Shown: in pieces, positions 32,098-46,000 of the stretch
Layout of the letters: each line of letters begins with the position of its first letter
Position numbering within the stretch: the stretch's first letter is position 1
DNA from: Owenia fusiformis
Taxonomy: Eukaryota; Annelida; Polychaeta; Sabellida; Oweniidae
DNA length: 64,000 nucleotides
Reading direction: 5' to 3'
Assembly (NCBI GenBank): GCA_903813345.2
Contig: CAIIXF020000006.1
Location: forward strand, 28,901,936 to 28,965,935
Program-made: the position numbers and the translations under genes
The notes under the pieces: model-generated
Seen by the model: only the letters and a program-made list of their open reading frames with translations
What the model was told of the DNA's origin: nothing
The model's database searches: none

Positions 32098-33641
32098 TGA
32101 ATCGAGATTTGAATAACTTATCAAATGATGATATTCTTTTTAAATACTTCAAACATAAAAATACCCCAACTCTCAGCTTCTGGCCGTTCCTGCTCGAATG
32201 AAAATGATAAATTCTCTTATTTATATATCATTATCAGATCTTATTAAAGTTATGAATATATGATTCTATGCTCCGCGTGGGCTTCTCTTTACAATTCTTT
32301 GTTAGGGATCTGGGCAACCTATCTAGTTTGCGAAAGTTGTTTTGTAAAGCCCATATCCGTTACAGTAACATTTCCATACCATGACATTTACATGGTATAT
32401 TTTAATTGCCGGCATAGAGGGGAGGGGTCTTATGTTTTGACGAATCACGTTCGCATTCGCATTTATATCTTGACATGGTCCCTTAGATAATAAGTATCAT
32501 ATTATCAAGAGATACGTCATCTCTACATCGCCAACATTGCTTTTGTCCAGGCACCTTTGTGACATTATACCATCTTCAATGCTTAAAGAGGTATTTGAGA
32601 TAGGATGATAGCCCTTCGGGCAAACTAAAGCATTTTACTTTTGAATTTGGTTTTAACACTCATTCTTTTTGGAGGGTGCCTTTTGGAGGTACGTGTGGAT
32701 TTTAGCATCTTATTTCGTCGTCTTTTCTTGGTGCATATATTGAAACTGTTTTTCGTATTATGTCGTATCTACATTTATTTAATGTATATTAATAGACTTA
32801 GTAGTGTCTATCTATTTTTTGCGTGACGTAATATTTTTTGGACAAAGAGCTTAATTAAGGGTAGTACGTACTATCTCAGCTCTGCCTGCATCATCAATTT
32901 AATATCGGTGCATTTTTGTATACGTGTTAAAATATAATTATGAATCATTTCAATAATAGTGCGTATATCATGAAAGCCTCCATACTTTAATGCGACTGAT
33001 TAGTAGAGACTGATGCATTTAAAATATTCATGCTACGTACTGTATTCATCCAACCCCATTGACTCATTTTTTTAAAATACGCAAATCATAGAATCGCTCA
33101 GGATGTACCAGAATTGCCTAGAATGCTGGGCATTTTTCAAAATTTGGGCCCTTATTTTCTTCTGTGCAAGCGCGCAAATTTTTGGGTCTCCTCCCTTGTT
33201 TCCGTGGCCCCTGGTGTCTTGTTAATAACACCCTTGTGGTCACAATGTGAAGTTAGTTAAACATGAAAACATTTTGTGTGTGGAATGGGGGGGGGGGGGG
33301 GGTTCGAGCGCCACCCCCCCCTAACCAAAACCTGGCTACGGGCATGGTATCTATAAACAGGGGGTGAAAATGCTTAGAGTATTTTCGTCGAGTCTAAAGA
33401 CTGGGAAGGAATAGGTTTATAATAGGATGAAGAAATCTTCATTCTAGATCATGATATAATTAGACTACACCTGAGCTTTCCTGTCAATCAAAACACTATG
33501 AACAAATTGATTAATATATTTTTATTAAATGTCATTTAATAATCTTTATAATTCCATAAGTATGAAATACTACTACATAATTAAATAATAAGCTTGTTTG
33601 AAAATTATAAAAAGCACCAATCGTTTTAAATAGTCCATTTA
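32098..33641. other. Gene-free stretch between the two small minus-strand genes
   Basis: No coding signal. It contains a G16 run (33287-33302) followed by CTGGCTACGGGC, a relative of the 25482-25662 element, and text at 33150-33210 (GCAAGCGCGCAAATTTTTGG) resembling the interior of the element at 61617-61957. Confidence 0.45.
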
Positions 33642-35064
33642 CTAAATGCCCTTTTTCACTTTAAAATATTCGACCTCCCATCCGATTTCTCCAATATTTC
33701 CATTTTTGGCTTTTGGAAATTTCATGTCGGTTGGAGCTCGGCTCAAGTAGCCTAGTTCACTTGTGTGCTCGTTTGAGTTGCACACCCCAACACTGTTTCC
33801 CGGGGTATTAACAGCAAGTCGTTGATCTCTTAGTCCATCTGGCCCTGAAAGAGTTAATAAAAGTAAATTATACCTAGGATGGAAACCCGGGGATGCAAAA
33901 AGATCTATCCTATATTATAGGTAAAACTTTGCTGAAAATATTTTTAACTGTTTTGAGCCATACTAAGTCTTTTAGACATGCTTTTTGAGGGACAGTGGAA
34001 TAGTTTTTATTCCGACAGAACCTAATGCGTATTGTAAGTGAGCAATAGAGTAGTTTCTAAATAGCTTTAAATCTCGCTAAATCTCGTTTTTCATGAGATT
34101 TTTAGAGATTTGCACTTTTTACCTCTAATGACTTATTTTTCTTTATTTTTGATAGCATATTTGAATTCGGTGACAAGTTTTCTCCAATAATAAGCTTGAT
34201 TTACACAGTTATGTCATTTAAATCATTTCCCATAAGATTTAAAAAAACTTGGGCCAAATCTCCATTGGTGCAATGCTAAGATTCATTAAAACCTTGGCTT
34301 ATTCGTATGACAATCAACATTTTCATGTTTAATCACAATATGTACATTAACAGTATCATCCGATAGAATGCCATTCGAGTTTCAGACAGATTCAACCAAC
34401 ACTGGACAAATCATGAAATTAAGTGACTATTGCACGTTTCTAGCATTGAACTGAATGGAGGTGTGGCCCAAGAAAATCAAAGACAAACAAGGGTGACATC
34501 TATTATGTCAGCGTTATTCAGCTATTTAGAAACTATACAATTAAGGGTGATAGATATGAACCTGAATAAAAGACTCGCCTATTGATAAATGATAAAGAAG
34601 GCGTTATTCATAACATTCAAATCATCCTCGTCTTCAAACATCATGAAAGTATCTCAACTTTCCTATTCTCTAAACTGAGGCATAAATAAGCCCATTAACA
34701 GTACAATACCTGTATTAATTTACACATTTTAACTTCTCAGTATCAGATCATTGCTCTAGATCATTGACAATGCCCTAACAATACCATTTATTATTGTTCG
34801 CGAGACTACTTTGTCGCAAGGTAAAAGTACAATTATTTGAAAGAACTAAAAAACGTCCATGAAGAGGGGAAACATTTTTCATTAATAAAGCTGCACATAT
34901 GACTTTCATGATTTCGTACCTGTATAAAGCAGAGGTCCTGGCAGTTGGTTGCCTATAACAGCACGAGAGTTGTGTAGTATAACATTTCCTCTGGGGCCAC
35001 CAGGCACTGAGGCTGCTGACTTATGGCTCGTGCTAGAAGATGCAGTACTTGCGCGTTTACTCAT
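33642..35064 (-). CDS. Unrecognised two-exon small protein, 115 aa
   Basis: Exon 1 34920-35064 starts MSKRASTASSSTSHKSAASV and ends NQLPGPLLYT. Donor ACAG|GTACGA in phase 1; acceptor CTCTTTCAG opens exon 2 (33642-33844) with GPDGLRDQRLAVNTPGNSVG and ends FKVKKGI, stop. The sum is 348 nt, exactly 116 codons. The protein is soluble, Ser-rich at the N terminus and Gly/Asn/Lys-rich at the C terminus, with GYLSRAPTDMKFP in between. No domain is recognised. The clean splice sites, matching phase and non-repetitive composition support a real gene. Confidence 0.65.
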
Positions 35065-38000
35065 CTTAAAGTTATCTTATCTATAATGATGCACTAAATA
35101 GTGGTGTATTTCAGGGATCCCTCTTAGCTGTTCTTTTATTTTATCACCAATACTTTTCAACAGGACTGAAATGAAAATAGGTTATATTATTTCAAATGAT
35201 ATCGAGGTAACTAACGCTTGTTTTAGAATAATGAAGAGGCTCATTAGTACTCGTCAGTGTAGCAATGTATTAACATGATTGAGAGTTATCCTAGATTTGA
35301 TTTCCCCGGCCTCGAATACTACTTTTAATATGCATATGTGACACAAAATTTGGTTATCAATTAGAATTTACGTCACTAACTTTGATAAAATTGTAATCGT
35401 TGCCAAAGTACTTACATTTAAAACAGTTCAAATGTATGTTTATCCTCTGATAGTCATACTGTTTGTCGGTGAATTCTACAACTGTACTGGCCTTATTTAC
35501 ACAATAATACATGTATATGTATAATGCACTCATATTGTATTGATTTGTTATCATAGGCGGTAGCCTAGCACCATTATGATCTTAAATCAGACCAACAACA
35601 AGATAGTTAAATAATCGTTATGGGATTTTAGATTAAATTCTAGATTGAACCTCTAGATATTTAGATTGAACCTGGCCGTTTATGGGGTCAAGTTTACCAG
35701 AACCAATTGGAAAAGTTTCATGAAAATAAACATATGTTTTGCATAACAATACTTTGAACTATGTAAGGGAACATATTGTGACATATTGTACCTTTTATCT
35801 AATTAATCAAATTCAATCCATAATATTTGTTTAGACAATTGATATTTTTGTAGACAGTACTTGCGAGGTAGTGAAAATGTTAAGTCTATTATCAAGTTTG
35901 AAAATGTGTCTCTATATATCACTTTTGAAACTGTAGGCCTAGTATATGGAGTTTGAATATTTAGGTTCATATCAAGTTTGAAACCATGTCTAGTATATGA
36001 AGTTTGAAAATGGCTACCTACATGGAGTTTGAAAATGTAGGCCCATCTGAAATTTGAGCCTGTATCAAGTTTGAAAATGTAGGCCTATATCAATTTTGAT
36101 AGACTTAAATAACTACCCATGGGGTGTAGTGTAAGCTTTTCAAATAATGTTTAACGTATAAATAATAACAAGACACACAGTGATAAATATCGCACTTTGA
36201 AGAGCAAACTGGCCACCATGCAATTTACCCAGCATGGCCAAAACCTAATCAGACCTTGGCACTAGTCTGCTCTTGCATCTGTAAACATTTCAAGTTGACA
36301 AGGTTAGCGGTTTTCTTGGAATTTTGATGACAATAATTGATTTTAAGTCTCAAACTTTGAGAAACTTGGATAACATCATTTGTGACCTAGTTTAATGACT
36401 TTGACCTTTGACCTTGAAAATTTCACTTTTTCAGACCTCAGTAGGTGTTTTGTAATTAAGCTGACCTAAATTTAAATCCAAAATATCAATTTAGAAAATC
36501 AACTTTTTTGACCTTTTCAAGGTCACTGAAGGTGAACAAAAGGTCAAATCTGAAATCTAAGGTCAGATTTGAACTTCTGAGAACTTGTAGATGTTTTTAA
36601 AAAAAAAAATTGGTCAATTTGGAGCAAGTTGAAAAATTCAAAATGGCCGCCAAATTGAAAAATTCAAAATGGCCACCATGTAATTCAGCCAGCATACCCA
36701 AAACCTAATCAGATCTTGGCAATAGTCTGCTCTTGCATCTGTAAAAATTTCAAGTTGAACGGATTAGTGGTTTTCCTGGAATTTTGATGACAAGATTTGT
36801 TGAAAAATTAAAAAATGGCCGCCACATACTTTACCCAGCATGCCCTTAACCTAATCAGATGTTGGTACTAGTCTGCTCTTGCATCTGTAAAAATTTCAAG
36901 TTGAACAGGTAAGCAGTTATCCTGGAAATTTGATGACAAGATTTGGTTTATGTGCCGCCCGCCCGCACGCCCGCACACCCGCCCGCCCGCCCAACAGCAC
37001 AAGACGACGACAATATAGCACTTTTTCAAAGTGCGATAAAAAGGTGAGGTAAGATAAAATGAGAAACTAAACAAGTCCTTACTAAGAATGTAATATGACC
37101 AAGTGTTTTGAATAAGTCGTGACTTCATGTCTTCACCCACTATCATTTACCATACGATCATACATGGCAGAAAGAAGTGGAAGCGGATGACCTTTAATAA
37201 TAATAACAACATTCACCCCAGCAGCATAAGAATAGATTGAACAACATTATGTATTGGATATATTGGACATCAACATAACATCTGGGTTCATTTACACAAT
37301 CTTTATTTAAAGAAATAAAATTCTGATTATGTTGTCTTATACATAAGAGGCACATGTCCTTTACTTCATTGCTATGTACATCTGATTCAAAATCTAAAAT
37401 GACAACACTATACTCCTTTTTGTGAAATAGGAACACTAGCCTACTACATGTACATTTTAAATATGAATATTTTTAATACAGAATATTATCTGTCTCCAAT
37501 ATTCAGACACAATTCAACTTACATTTTGCTTTCATAACCTGCGACTTGTGCCTTAAAAACAATTCTCCCATTTCTTTTAAAGAGGGCAGATTCAATGAAC
37601 AGAAGAACAATGTACAAAACGGATTTAAAGAGGTTCAGATAAAATGGATGACACACTGGTACATTGAGTACTTTACCACACATTACCTTATGCTGTGAAA
37701 TGTGAATAATATACCCACAATGTTAGTGCATAAGATATTCTAAGTACAATGTATTTTAAGGAAAAAAATTATATAATTTATCTTAACTGATGTGCCCATA
37801 CATTTGTACACATGGAATACATTAAAATCTTTATGGCTGCATAACTCATGAGAACTTGGCTTGTAAAATAGGTTTAAATGTACAATTGCATTTCATTTTA
37901 TGTCACTGTGACCCTCTCACGATGCTGTACAGCCTAGATTTTTACAAGAGGTACAGAAAATCTTAAATCCGAATAATCTTAACCCAAGGTTATTTAAACC

Positions 38001-40052
38001 CAATATAATTTCAGGAACAAAATCTTAAACCAAGTAAATCCACAAATAAGTTTCTCACATTATGAGGGGCAAAAATTGCTTACATTTGTCCTATTTGCTT
38101 TATTAAAATTTGATAGGCCTATAACCAAGATAGCACTTATGGATGATGTCCATCTTGTGTGCCAATGAATAGTTGTTTTCAGCAAATAAAATGAATCAAA
38201 AATTACTGTACATCAATTTCAGAAACAATTTCTAACAAAATTATTTGTAATTCGAAGCTAGATCAATGAATACATGTCATCACGTTATCTCTATTTCCTT
38301 GAGATTTTTATGTCCCTTTGACAAAGTATTTTAACTAATTATAAATCTATTTGGAATGATAAAGCACAAATAAAGGAATAAAAATCTAAAAATAACAAAA
38401 CCCCTCTAAATTCTATAAATCATAATAAACTGTTGAAAGTACAGTGAAGTTTTACAATAATTATAGTTATAAAGTCTATCATATAGTAACAGCCTAAGGA
38501 AATACACCAATCTAATTTTGATGTCTCTGCCTGAAAATACTCTATTTGAGAGTATGCCTTTGTTTTAGAGCACCCCTCTAATTGAAAGCATCTCTCCAAT
38601 TAATGGGCAACCCTCTATTTGAGAGCACCCCTCTTACTAGGAGTATGCCTCCGAGTGCTTCTCAACTCGATTCACATGGGGGAGTTGTATTGCAAGCTAT
38701 GATTTCTTAGACTGTGTCATATACTTTACTGTACTCTTCATGCTTCAGTTTGCTTCCCAACTAAAACGTTCACATGTGTTAAACCAAATGGCACTAACTT
38801 TCTTGCAATCAAATACATAATGAATAAACATACAAAGATTACTTGTATTAGAGTCAGTTTACATGGGCATTTTTCTTTTAAATCTACAAGTATTTTTAAA
38901 GTGCAAACTTAAGGTGTACTGCCATAGAGCAGGAAGAGTAATGGTATTTTCAATAAAAATATAAACATACAAATATAAAACTCGTAAAGTTGGCAATGAC
39001 ATACTATCAAAGCTGCTAGGCAACAGTTAGATGGTTTTTTTAACACAATTTCTGCAACAATGGTTGAAGAGAATTATTCTACTGAGCTAATTATTCATAT
39101 ACATGTATTTAGCAAAAGAAAATGATTCATCTGGTAACTCGATTGAAGGAGAAAAGGTCTAAATAACTGTTGCGTAGCAACTTAAGGCAATCCCAATCTA
39201 TCTTCAGAGATTTATGATTTAATTCTCTGTTACAGGGATTTGCATGCAAAATGTTAAAGTGGAGTAGATATACGTAGAATTAAACAGATTATGCTCCCCA
39301 TTTCCTACGAACGTCCATGTTAAAGAAACAGGCTCAGTCTGTCTAAATAGCCATTTCTCAACAATTTCAACAGATCAATTTGAAAACATGCTTCTGATGC
39401 TTTTTACGATATCAAATTGTTTCTTTTTGTTCCATCAGATGCAATGATTAATCTATAGTAAAGTCTGTTATCTCTATGGCGATAGTCATTAGGGTCATAA
39501 TTCTCATCATATTTTCAATTATCTGTTGTCTCCATGGCGATAGTCATCAGGGTCATAATTCTCATCATAATTGAAAATATAATTTTTGAAGTTGTCTGTT
39601 CATCCCAATTCATGTTTTCATATTATAAACTCTAATCTCTTTTAAATCAAGAATGTCACTGTATTTGTAATTCTGCTGTTGGTGCTTATCTGAAAGTATA
39701 TGAGTTATAGTCCTCAAATGTATACGATTAGCAAGTTACATATAATTACATAACAGTATTACAAACATTGGGATTTTGATGGTGGAATCCAGTATTTGAA
39801 AACCACCGATGGCCTAAATCAGCACATTTTGTAAGTTTTGTGCAAGTTCAGATATGGTTTGTTTTTGCAAGTTCCTTATATTCCAAGGTACTATTCAAAC
39901 AGCGTTCACTATTCAAAAAGACTATACACGACTATTGCAAGGAGACTCAGTATTTATCAAAATAAGTTGATTCACTTAAAGATGGGCACTAAAATGGCTG
40001 GACTTCATTGCAAGAATTTCTGGTTCATTGTTTATCGCAAAGAATGACTCAC
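35065..40052. other. Long stretch without a confirmed gene
   Basis: Contains a degenerate ~26-bp repeat at 35885-36105 (TATCAAGTTTGAAAATGTAGGCCT), the 36188-37038 element, and AT-rich DNA. On the minus strand a tandemly duplicated segment at 39465-39570 (CTATGGCGATAGTCAT twice) can be read as NYDENYDPDDYRHGDNR plus stop, a possible last exon of the neighbouring SR gene, but the splice phase I find does not fit. Confidence 0.4.
36188..37038. mobile_element. ~850-bp inverted-repeat element with GCCCGCCC end
   Basis: TATCGCACTTTGA at 36188-36200 is complementary to 37026-37038. Inside are three copies of CCTAATCAGA followed by TCTGCTCTTGCATCTGTAAA (near 36245, 36705, 36850), AATGGCCGCCA motifs and a terminal run of GCCCGCCCGC. 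The motifs match, in reverse, the repeats at 535-2300 and 6545-7460. Confidence 0.6.
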
Positions 40053-43000
40053 CTGGATCTCGACCTAGATCTGCTCCTGGATCTGCTGCGATAATAGCTG
40101 TCTCTACGTGAATATCGTGCTGGGGATGGTCGTCTGTAACCTCTAGGTGATCGCGATCTGGACCTGAAGACCATCCATATAATACTTTACTATATTATGC
40201 TACATTTACTGTGCCGAGTGATGTTGTCAACTAATGATGAGTACAGAATGATGATGACCTTATATAATGCTAATGTGTGGTATCGAATGAAATGTCTTGG
40301 AATTTTTACCTTAAATGTAGCAGTTTAAAGGGGCAACAAGGCCTGTAGAGAGAAAATTCAAACATTTTTTACTTTTCTGAGCTATCAGGGCATCATTTGG
40401 CTTAACATCATCTTTGACATACCTTTTTTCTTAAAATGTACATTTTAAACTATCAATTTCAGCATTAAGAAGTGTAAATTCAGGTCAAGGCTTCTATAAA
40501 GGCAGTCCCACTTAAAGATTTTTAAGATCCACCACATTTCAAGAGGAATATCAACTGAAATAATGTTTATCCAGGGGGTTTCTTTGGAGATAATAAAAAT
40601 ATATGTTCAAAAATATATTTTGACACTGGTCCATGATCATTGAATGGCCCCTCTGCACTATTTGTTGCACCTTTAACTCACAAAAATTGATTATACAATG
40701 AATGATTTGATGATTAATGCAAAATTAATAAAGCAAATGTCTCGAATAAATAGTGAAAAAACAAAGAATCAAACTCCTGATTTTTTACAGATAGAGCTAC
40801 GTAAATGTTTAATAACATGAGAGAACATCTCATACTGACATCATATTATATGACAAAAAACGAGTTAAAAAAGTTAAGGCTAGATATCTGGTTATGTCAG
40901 CAATATACCAAGCGCAACATATAACAAATAGATGGAGCTGAAAACAGGTAAATCAAAGTGCCGGATTTAATACGACACAAGAGGACGTAAGAATCTATGG
41001 CAAACATTGAAGAGCAGACTCGCATCCCTTTCAAGATTTATTTTCAAGATGCTTAGGGCAAGAAAAATGTGATAAAAATATACATGCTTTTCTAATGAAG
41101 ACCAAATGATGATTTTAAACTTACCTCAACCTTGTATGAGTAGGTCACTATTTTTTAATTCATGAGAAAACAAGAGATGAGCATAAAGATGATGATTCTC
41201 AAATTGAAACATGGTTTATGAAAATTGAGGATGGTGAACTGGGACGCATACTCAAATACTCACCTAGTCATAAGTGATAGATAGCCATCATTACACACAC
41301 ATTTTAAAGCACATTAACCCGGCTGATGACTGACCACGACCAGTACACACACCATTATACCACGTGTAACGTCCCATTAGTCCCTATACCATATCTAGCT
41401 GGCTTCTTGTACCAACAGCTAGGTCCAGTCCAGGGGGCAGACTAGGCATGAACATTAACACCAAATACATATCACTTTCAGCACATCAGGGTGGTCTCTT
41501 GAAAGTCTCTAATTGTACTTTTTTCCTTTTTGTAAATCTCTTTACTTATTTCTCTTGATTTTTTATGTAGGATACATCTTAAAAAGTTTTAAACTGTATG
41601 CTCACTTTAAATAAATTTTGTCCATTTAAATTTTGTTAGCCATATTATTGAAATGGAAAATTTCACATGTGAAGTGTATTTAATTAATACTTCATTTCAT
41701 TGCTCATCCATGTTAATCAGTAAGATTTTTTCTTTCTTAAAATACCACCATGACATGATTTTAAAGAGTGAATGTTTCTTCTATAGCATACAACATAGCT
41801 GAAATAACATCATCCATGTTGTCACTACAGCAGGTCATTACCCATGCTGCCCCTAGGATTGCTTCTCCATCTCAACCAGTTTTCACTTTTCCGGCACAAA
41901 ACAAGATGGCCGACTATCTCTTTGACGTCTTCAACCAATCCACTCTGTTTATCCAGCATTTATCTTGGACCATTAACCATACAATACCATTAACAGCCTG
42001 GGATTTGAAAATTATAAAATTATAAACATGTGTTTCAGATTGTGTTTTCAGTTATTTCTAAAAAACAGTTCTATACATTCAACAAAAAATATAAAGAAGG
42101 TCAAATTTCTTTGTTTAATGCTGTATTGCTAAGAATCTGAAAAAATTCATCTCTGGTCTAAAGTGTTTTCTAACAAGAGTTTTATAAAACAGAGACGGCA
42201 ATTTCATTTTTTCATAAATAAATGTTTCATAATTCACAAACAAGAATCTCATTTTCAAAAGTTCATAATTCAACACTTACATCATATTGTTATGAATAGG
42301 ATCTGGGAAAAAACAGTGGGGTTAGTAAATAAAGAGCTTCAAACAAACTAAAACTACAAAAAAAAGAAATATACTTATGATACTAACTAAAACATCAACT
42401 TCACATACGGTACGGTTTAACATACCAGAGCACACAATGTGATGAGCACGAAGCAACAATTGAGTGATCTAAATGTGACAACTAAGTTTGAAAAATAACT
42501 AACTTTAGTTCAATGGCACGGTTAACATTAACATGCATGAAGTGTGGTGACCTCCCCATCGTAGAAGCAAGTGGGTGCTGCACCCCTTAACACTGGTACT
42601 CACCTAGTTACGCTGCCGATACAGCAGCGTAACAAGATGGAAGAACTTCCGGGCTTTGTTTTCGGTAAGATATTTTTATTTCTCGATTCTACACCACTTA
42701 TAAGTCAAGTTGTGGACAACAATTTGGCTCAAAGTAAGGAAGATAGTCTAGTTTGAGAATATGCAGAAAACAAACATAGAACCGCCTGTATATTCTCAAA
42801 CTAGACTATCTTCCTTAACTTTGATAGTGGTGTAGAATCAAGAAATAAAAATATCTTACCGAAAACGAAGCCCGGAAGTTCTTCCATCTTGTTACGCTGA
42901 CGTATTGACAGCGTAACTAGGTGAGTACCAGTGCTTAAGATTTTGAAAATATCTGCAGGGACTTGAGAACATATTTAAACACATGAGAAAAATTGGCACA

Positions 43001-46000
43001 TTTTGGACAGAAAAATTGTAATTTGCACCCACTTGAAAAAAAATCCCGGGGAGAATACAAATTGTGTCCATCACTAAAGAAAGTTGATTTACTAGTAATT
43101 CCATCACTCAAAAATGTTGATTTAATTCAATCAATTAAATGGTACTAGTGCTTTATATTAAGACCTGGTAAATAGATGCTGTAAATATTCCATCAATTAT
43201 CACCATAACTGATTTCAACTTTGGATTCATAAATTCAATTATCCTACACTAAGTGTACTAAATGTATAACATCAAAAAATAAATTTGATATTTATTGGCA
43301 AAATGAATACTGTAGATTGGGTTAATTTGGCGCCCGCTTTAATTTGGCGAATTTGGCGAAATTGAAAAATTCGCCAATATAAATCTTCGCCAAAATTTAG
43401 AATGAATCCCCGGGAATTATCTAGGGTATATCGTCCAGTATATTTAGGTCACTTCCGGTTTATTTTTTCCAAAAATATGAAAAAATGTCTCTCATAAATT
43501 GGCTCAGAACTGGTCAGTCACTCATTAATACTCGGGGAAAAACTAGGAAAGGAAAAGCTTGGTATAGTAGCAACATCGATCGAGGTGCAAAATGTAAAGG
43601 ATGATCTCACAAAGATGTACAAACGTAGTGAATATCGCCAATGGTCCTCATAAGAAAAAATGAACATAGCCAAAGATGCCCATTTACGTGGTAATTAGCA
43701 AACAGCGCGTAAGTTTGAAATTTTTTTTTTGCATATCCGCCAAATTAAATAGCCGCCAATATGCCAAAAATGGCAAAATCGCCAAATTAAGTAGCGCCAA
43801 ATTAACCCAATCTACAGTAACCGGAGGATATCGTGATGATATACTCCGGGCTGTTTAATGTTCCCCTTTGCGCTGTCTCATAATAATTTTGATTATTACT
43901 GTTTTACAAGAGACTAAATGGTGCTTCTTTCCATACAACTTATTTTTCTATATTTATCACTCAATATTGCAATTAACAAAATGGATACAATTTTATACAC
44001 AATTTTATACATAAGACAAACTTTACCAGAACCTGTCTATATTAATTAAATTAGCTTTTTTTATCAATTACAATTGTGACACCATTGGAATAAATTTGAA
44101 TAATGCTAATCAAAAAGCAGTGAGTTCTGCATTTGTTTACTTTATATGAAGCTTGCAATCGATATATGAGAAGTTTGACTGACAAAGAAACAAACAAACC
44201 ACAATTTACATGCAAACATAAAAATGGCACAACTGACAACATCCTATTAAGAAAAACAAACATGCAAATAATAAAATTGGTATAATTTGTTGTTTGAAGT
44301 TAATCTCTAGTTTGTAGGATTGAAACAACAGGTTAATAAGTTCACTGATAATTAAAAAATGTCAATGCTGAACTTGGAAAAACTTTGGGAAATATCAGAG
44401 GCAGTATTTACCTTTTTAAATTATATGCAGTAATAAGACAAGACATTTGAACAAAAAATGCTTCACACAAATTCATGTTATGTAAGATGCCAACCGTTTT
44501 TACAAAACATTATGCAGTTTCTCCCAAGTTTTTTATTCAAAGCAATGTCTTACATACTAATTAAGAACAACAATGTTCAAAGATTTCAAATTCATTGGCA
44601 CTAAATCTTGATACATACAATTTTGATTTAACAGGGAGATGACAAGTCAAACAGATATCATGACCTGGCATAAAATGAATGTGCATATGACTTAATTTGA
44701 CTAGTGGTCTTAATGTGTACCACCAATATTGGTATAGGGATGGCTGAATAGGGCTATTGACCACCAAATAATAATGTTAACTAAGAACTCTATTTGGAAG
44801 TTTGTTCAAATGTCTTATTGCTGCAAGTGTACAAGCGCATGTTAATAGTGTTGTTTGAATAAGCAGGAAGCTGTGTAATAACTTAAATGAAAGACAAAGA
44901 AATACATGAGTAGAAAAGGTGAAAAAAGCTTCATTCAATAATCAAACTAACCTGCTTTTGAATAAGCAGGAAGCTGTGTAATAACTTATATGAAAGACAA
45001 AGAAATACATGAGTAGAAAAGGTGAAAAAAGCTTCATTCAATAATCAAACTAACCTGCTTCTAAAGCTTCTACATTCTCTAGAAAAATGCCCTGGTCTTC
45101 CACATTGGTAACACTTTAGACTTGGGTCAAATCTGCCTCCTCCTCCTCCTCCCCCGCCTCCGTAACCTCCATAGCCTCCACCGCCAATACGTCTACTCCT
45201 ACCTCCACGTACTCGAGGACGTGCAAAACTGACCTTTATACGACCCCCACAGACAATTCTAGAATAGCAGCACAAAATCATGAATATATAAAAACATTTT
45301 AACAATGGTACACTGAAACTAAAAATTGAAATGAAGTGCACTATAGTGAAAACAAGCAAAATGTTACAACTTCACTTGCCAGTTGTTACAGATGCCAAAC
45401 ACCAAATGTCGGATACCAAACACCAACCACTTAGCACCGCCCACAAAAACAATGGAGGAATATAACAATTTCGTGTCACCACCACCATTTATAGCATAAT
45501 GATAAAATTAAGTGCATCAATACAAGATATTGAGATTTCATTTAAAGTGATAAAAATATTTCTTAAATTTTCAAAATTCACTCACTCTCCATCCATTTCT
45601 TTAATTGCTTCATCAGCATCATCTTTGTTTTTGTAAACTATGAATGCAAAACAAGGAGGGTTTCTTGCAAGCCAGATCTCTACGATATCACCATATTTAT
45701 CAAATGCTCTCTCAAGTTCATGTTTAGAACAATCCATACCTAAAATAAATATTAACTTGGTTTAGTTAGGTACAATTTTTAAGGTGATTACAGGTAATTT
45801 TTAAATTTGGGCCCTACATACCCTATACCAGGTCAATAAATTGATCTCCATAAACTTAAATCATATTAATTGGTGGACATTCATTGTTATGATTTTGTTC
45901 CCAAGACTCAAGGTATACAAAGTTCTAATCAAAACCCAAGCAGATACCAATTTGTTTATTTCCCTTAGAATAATTAATGAGTTTTCTGTCTGAATTATTA

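Noticed and set aside
39440-39600. Last exon of the minus-strand SR gene (NYDENYDPDDYRHGDNR)
   Set aside because: Attractive peptide, but no acceptor gives the phase needed after exon 4, and the region is a tandem duplication.
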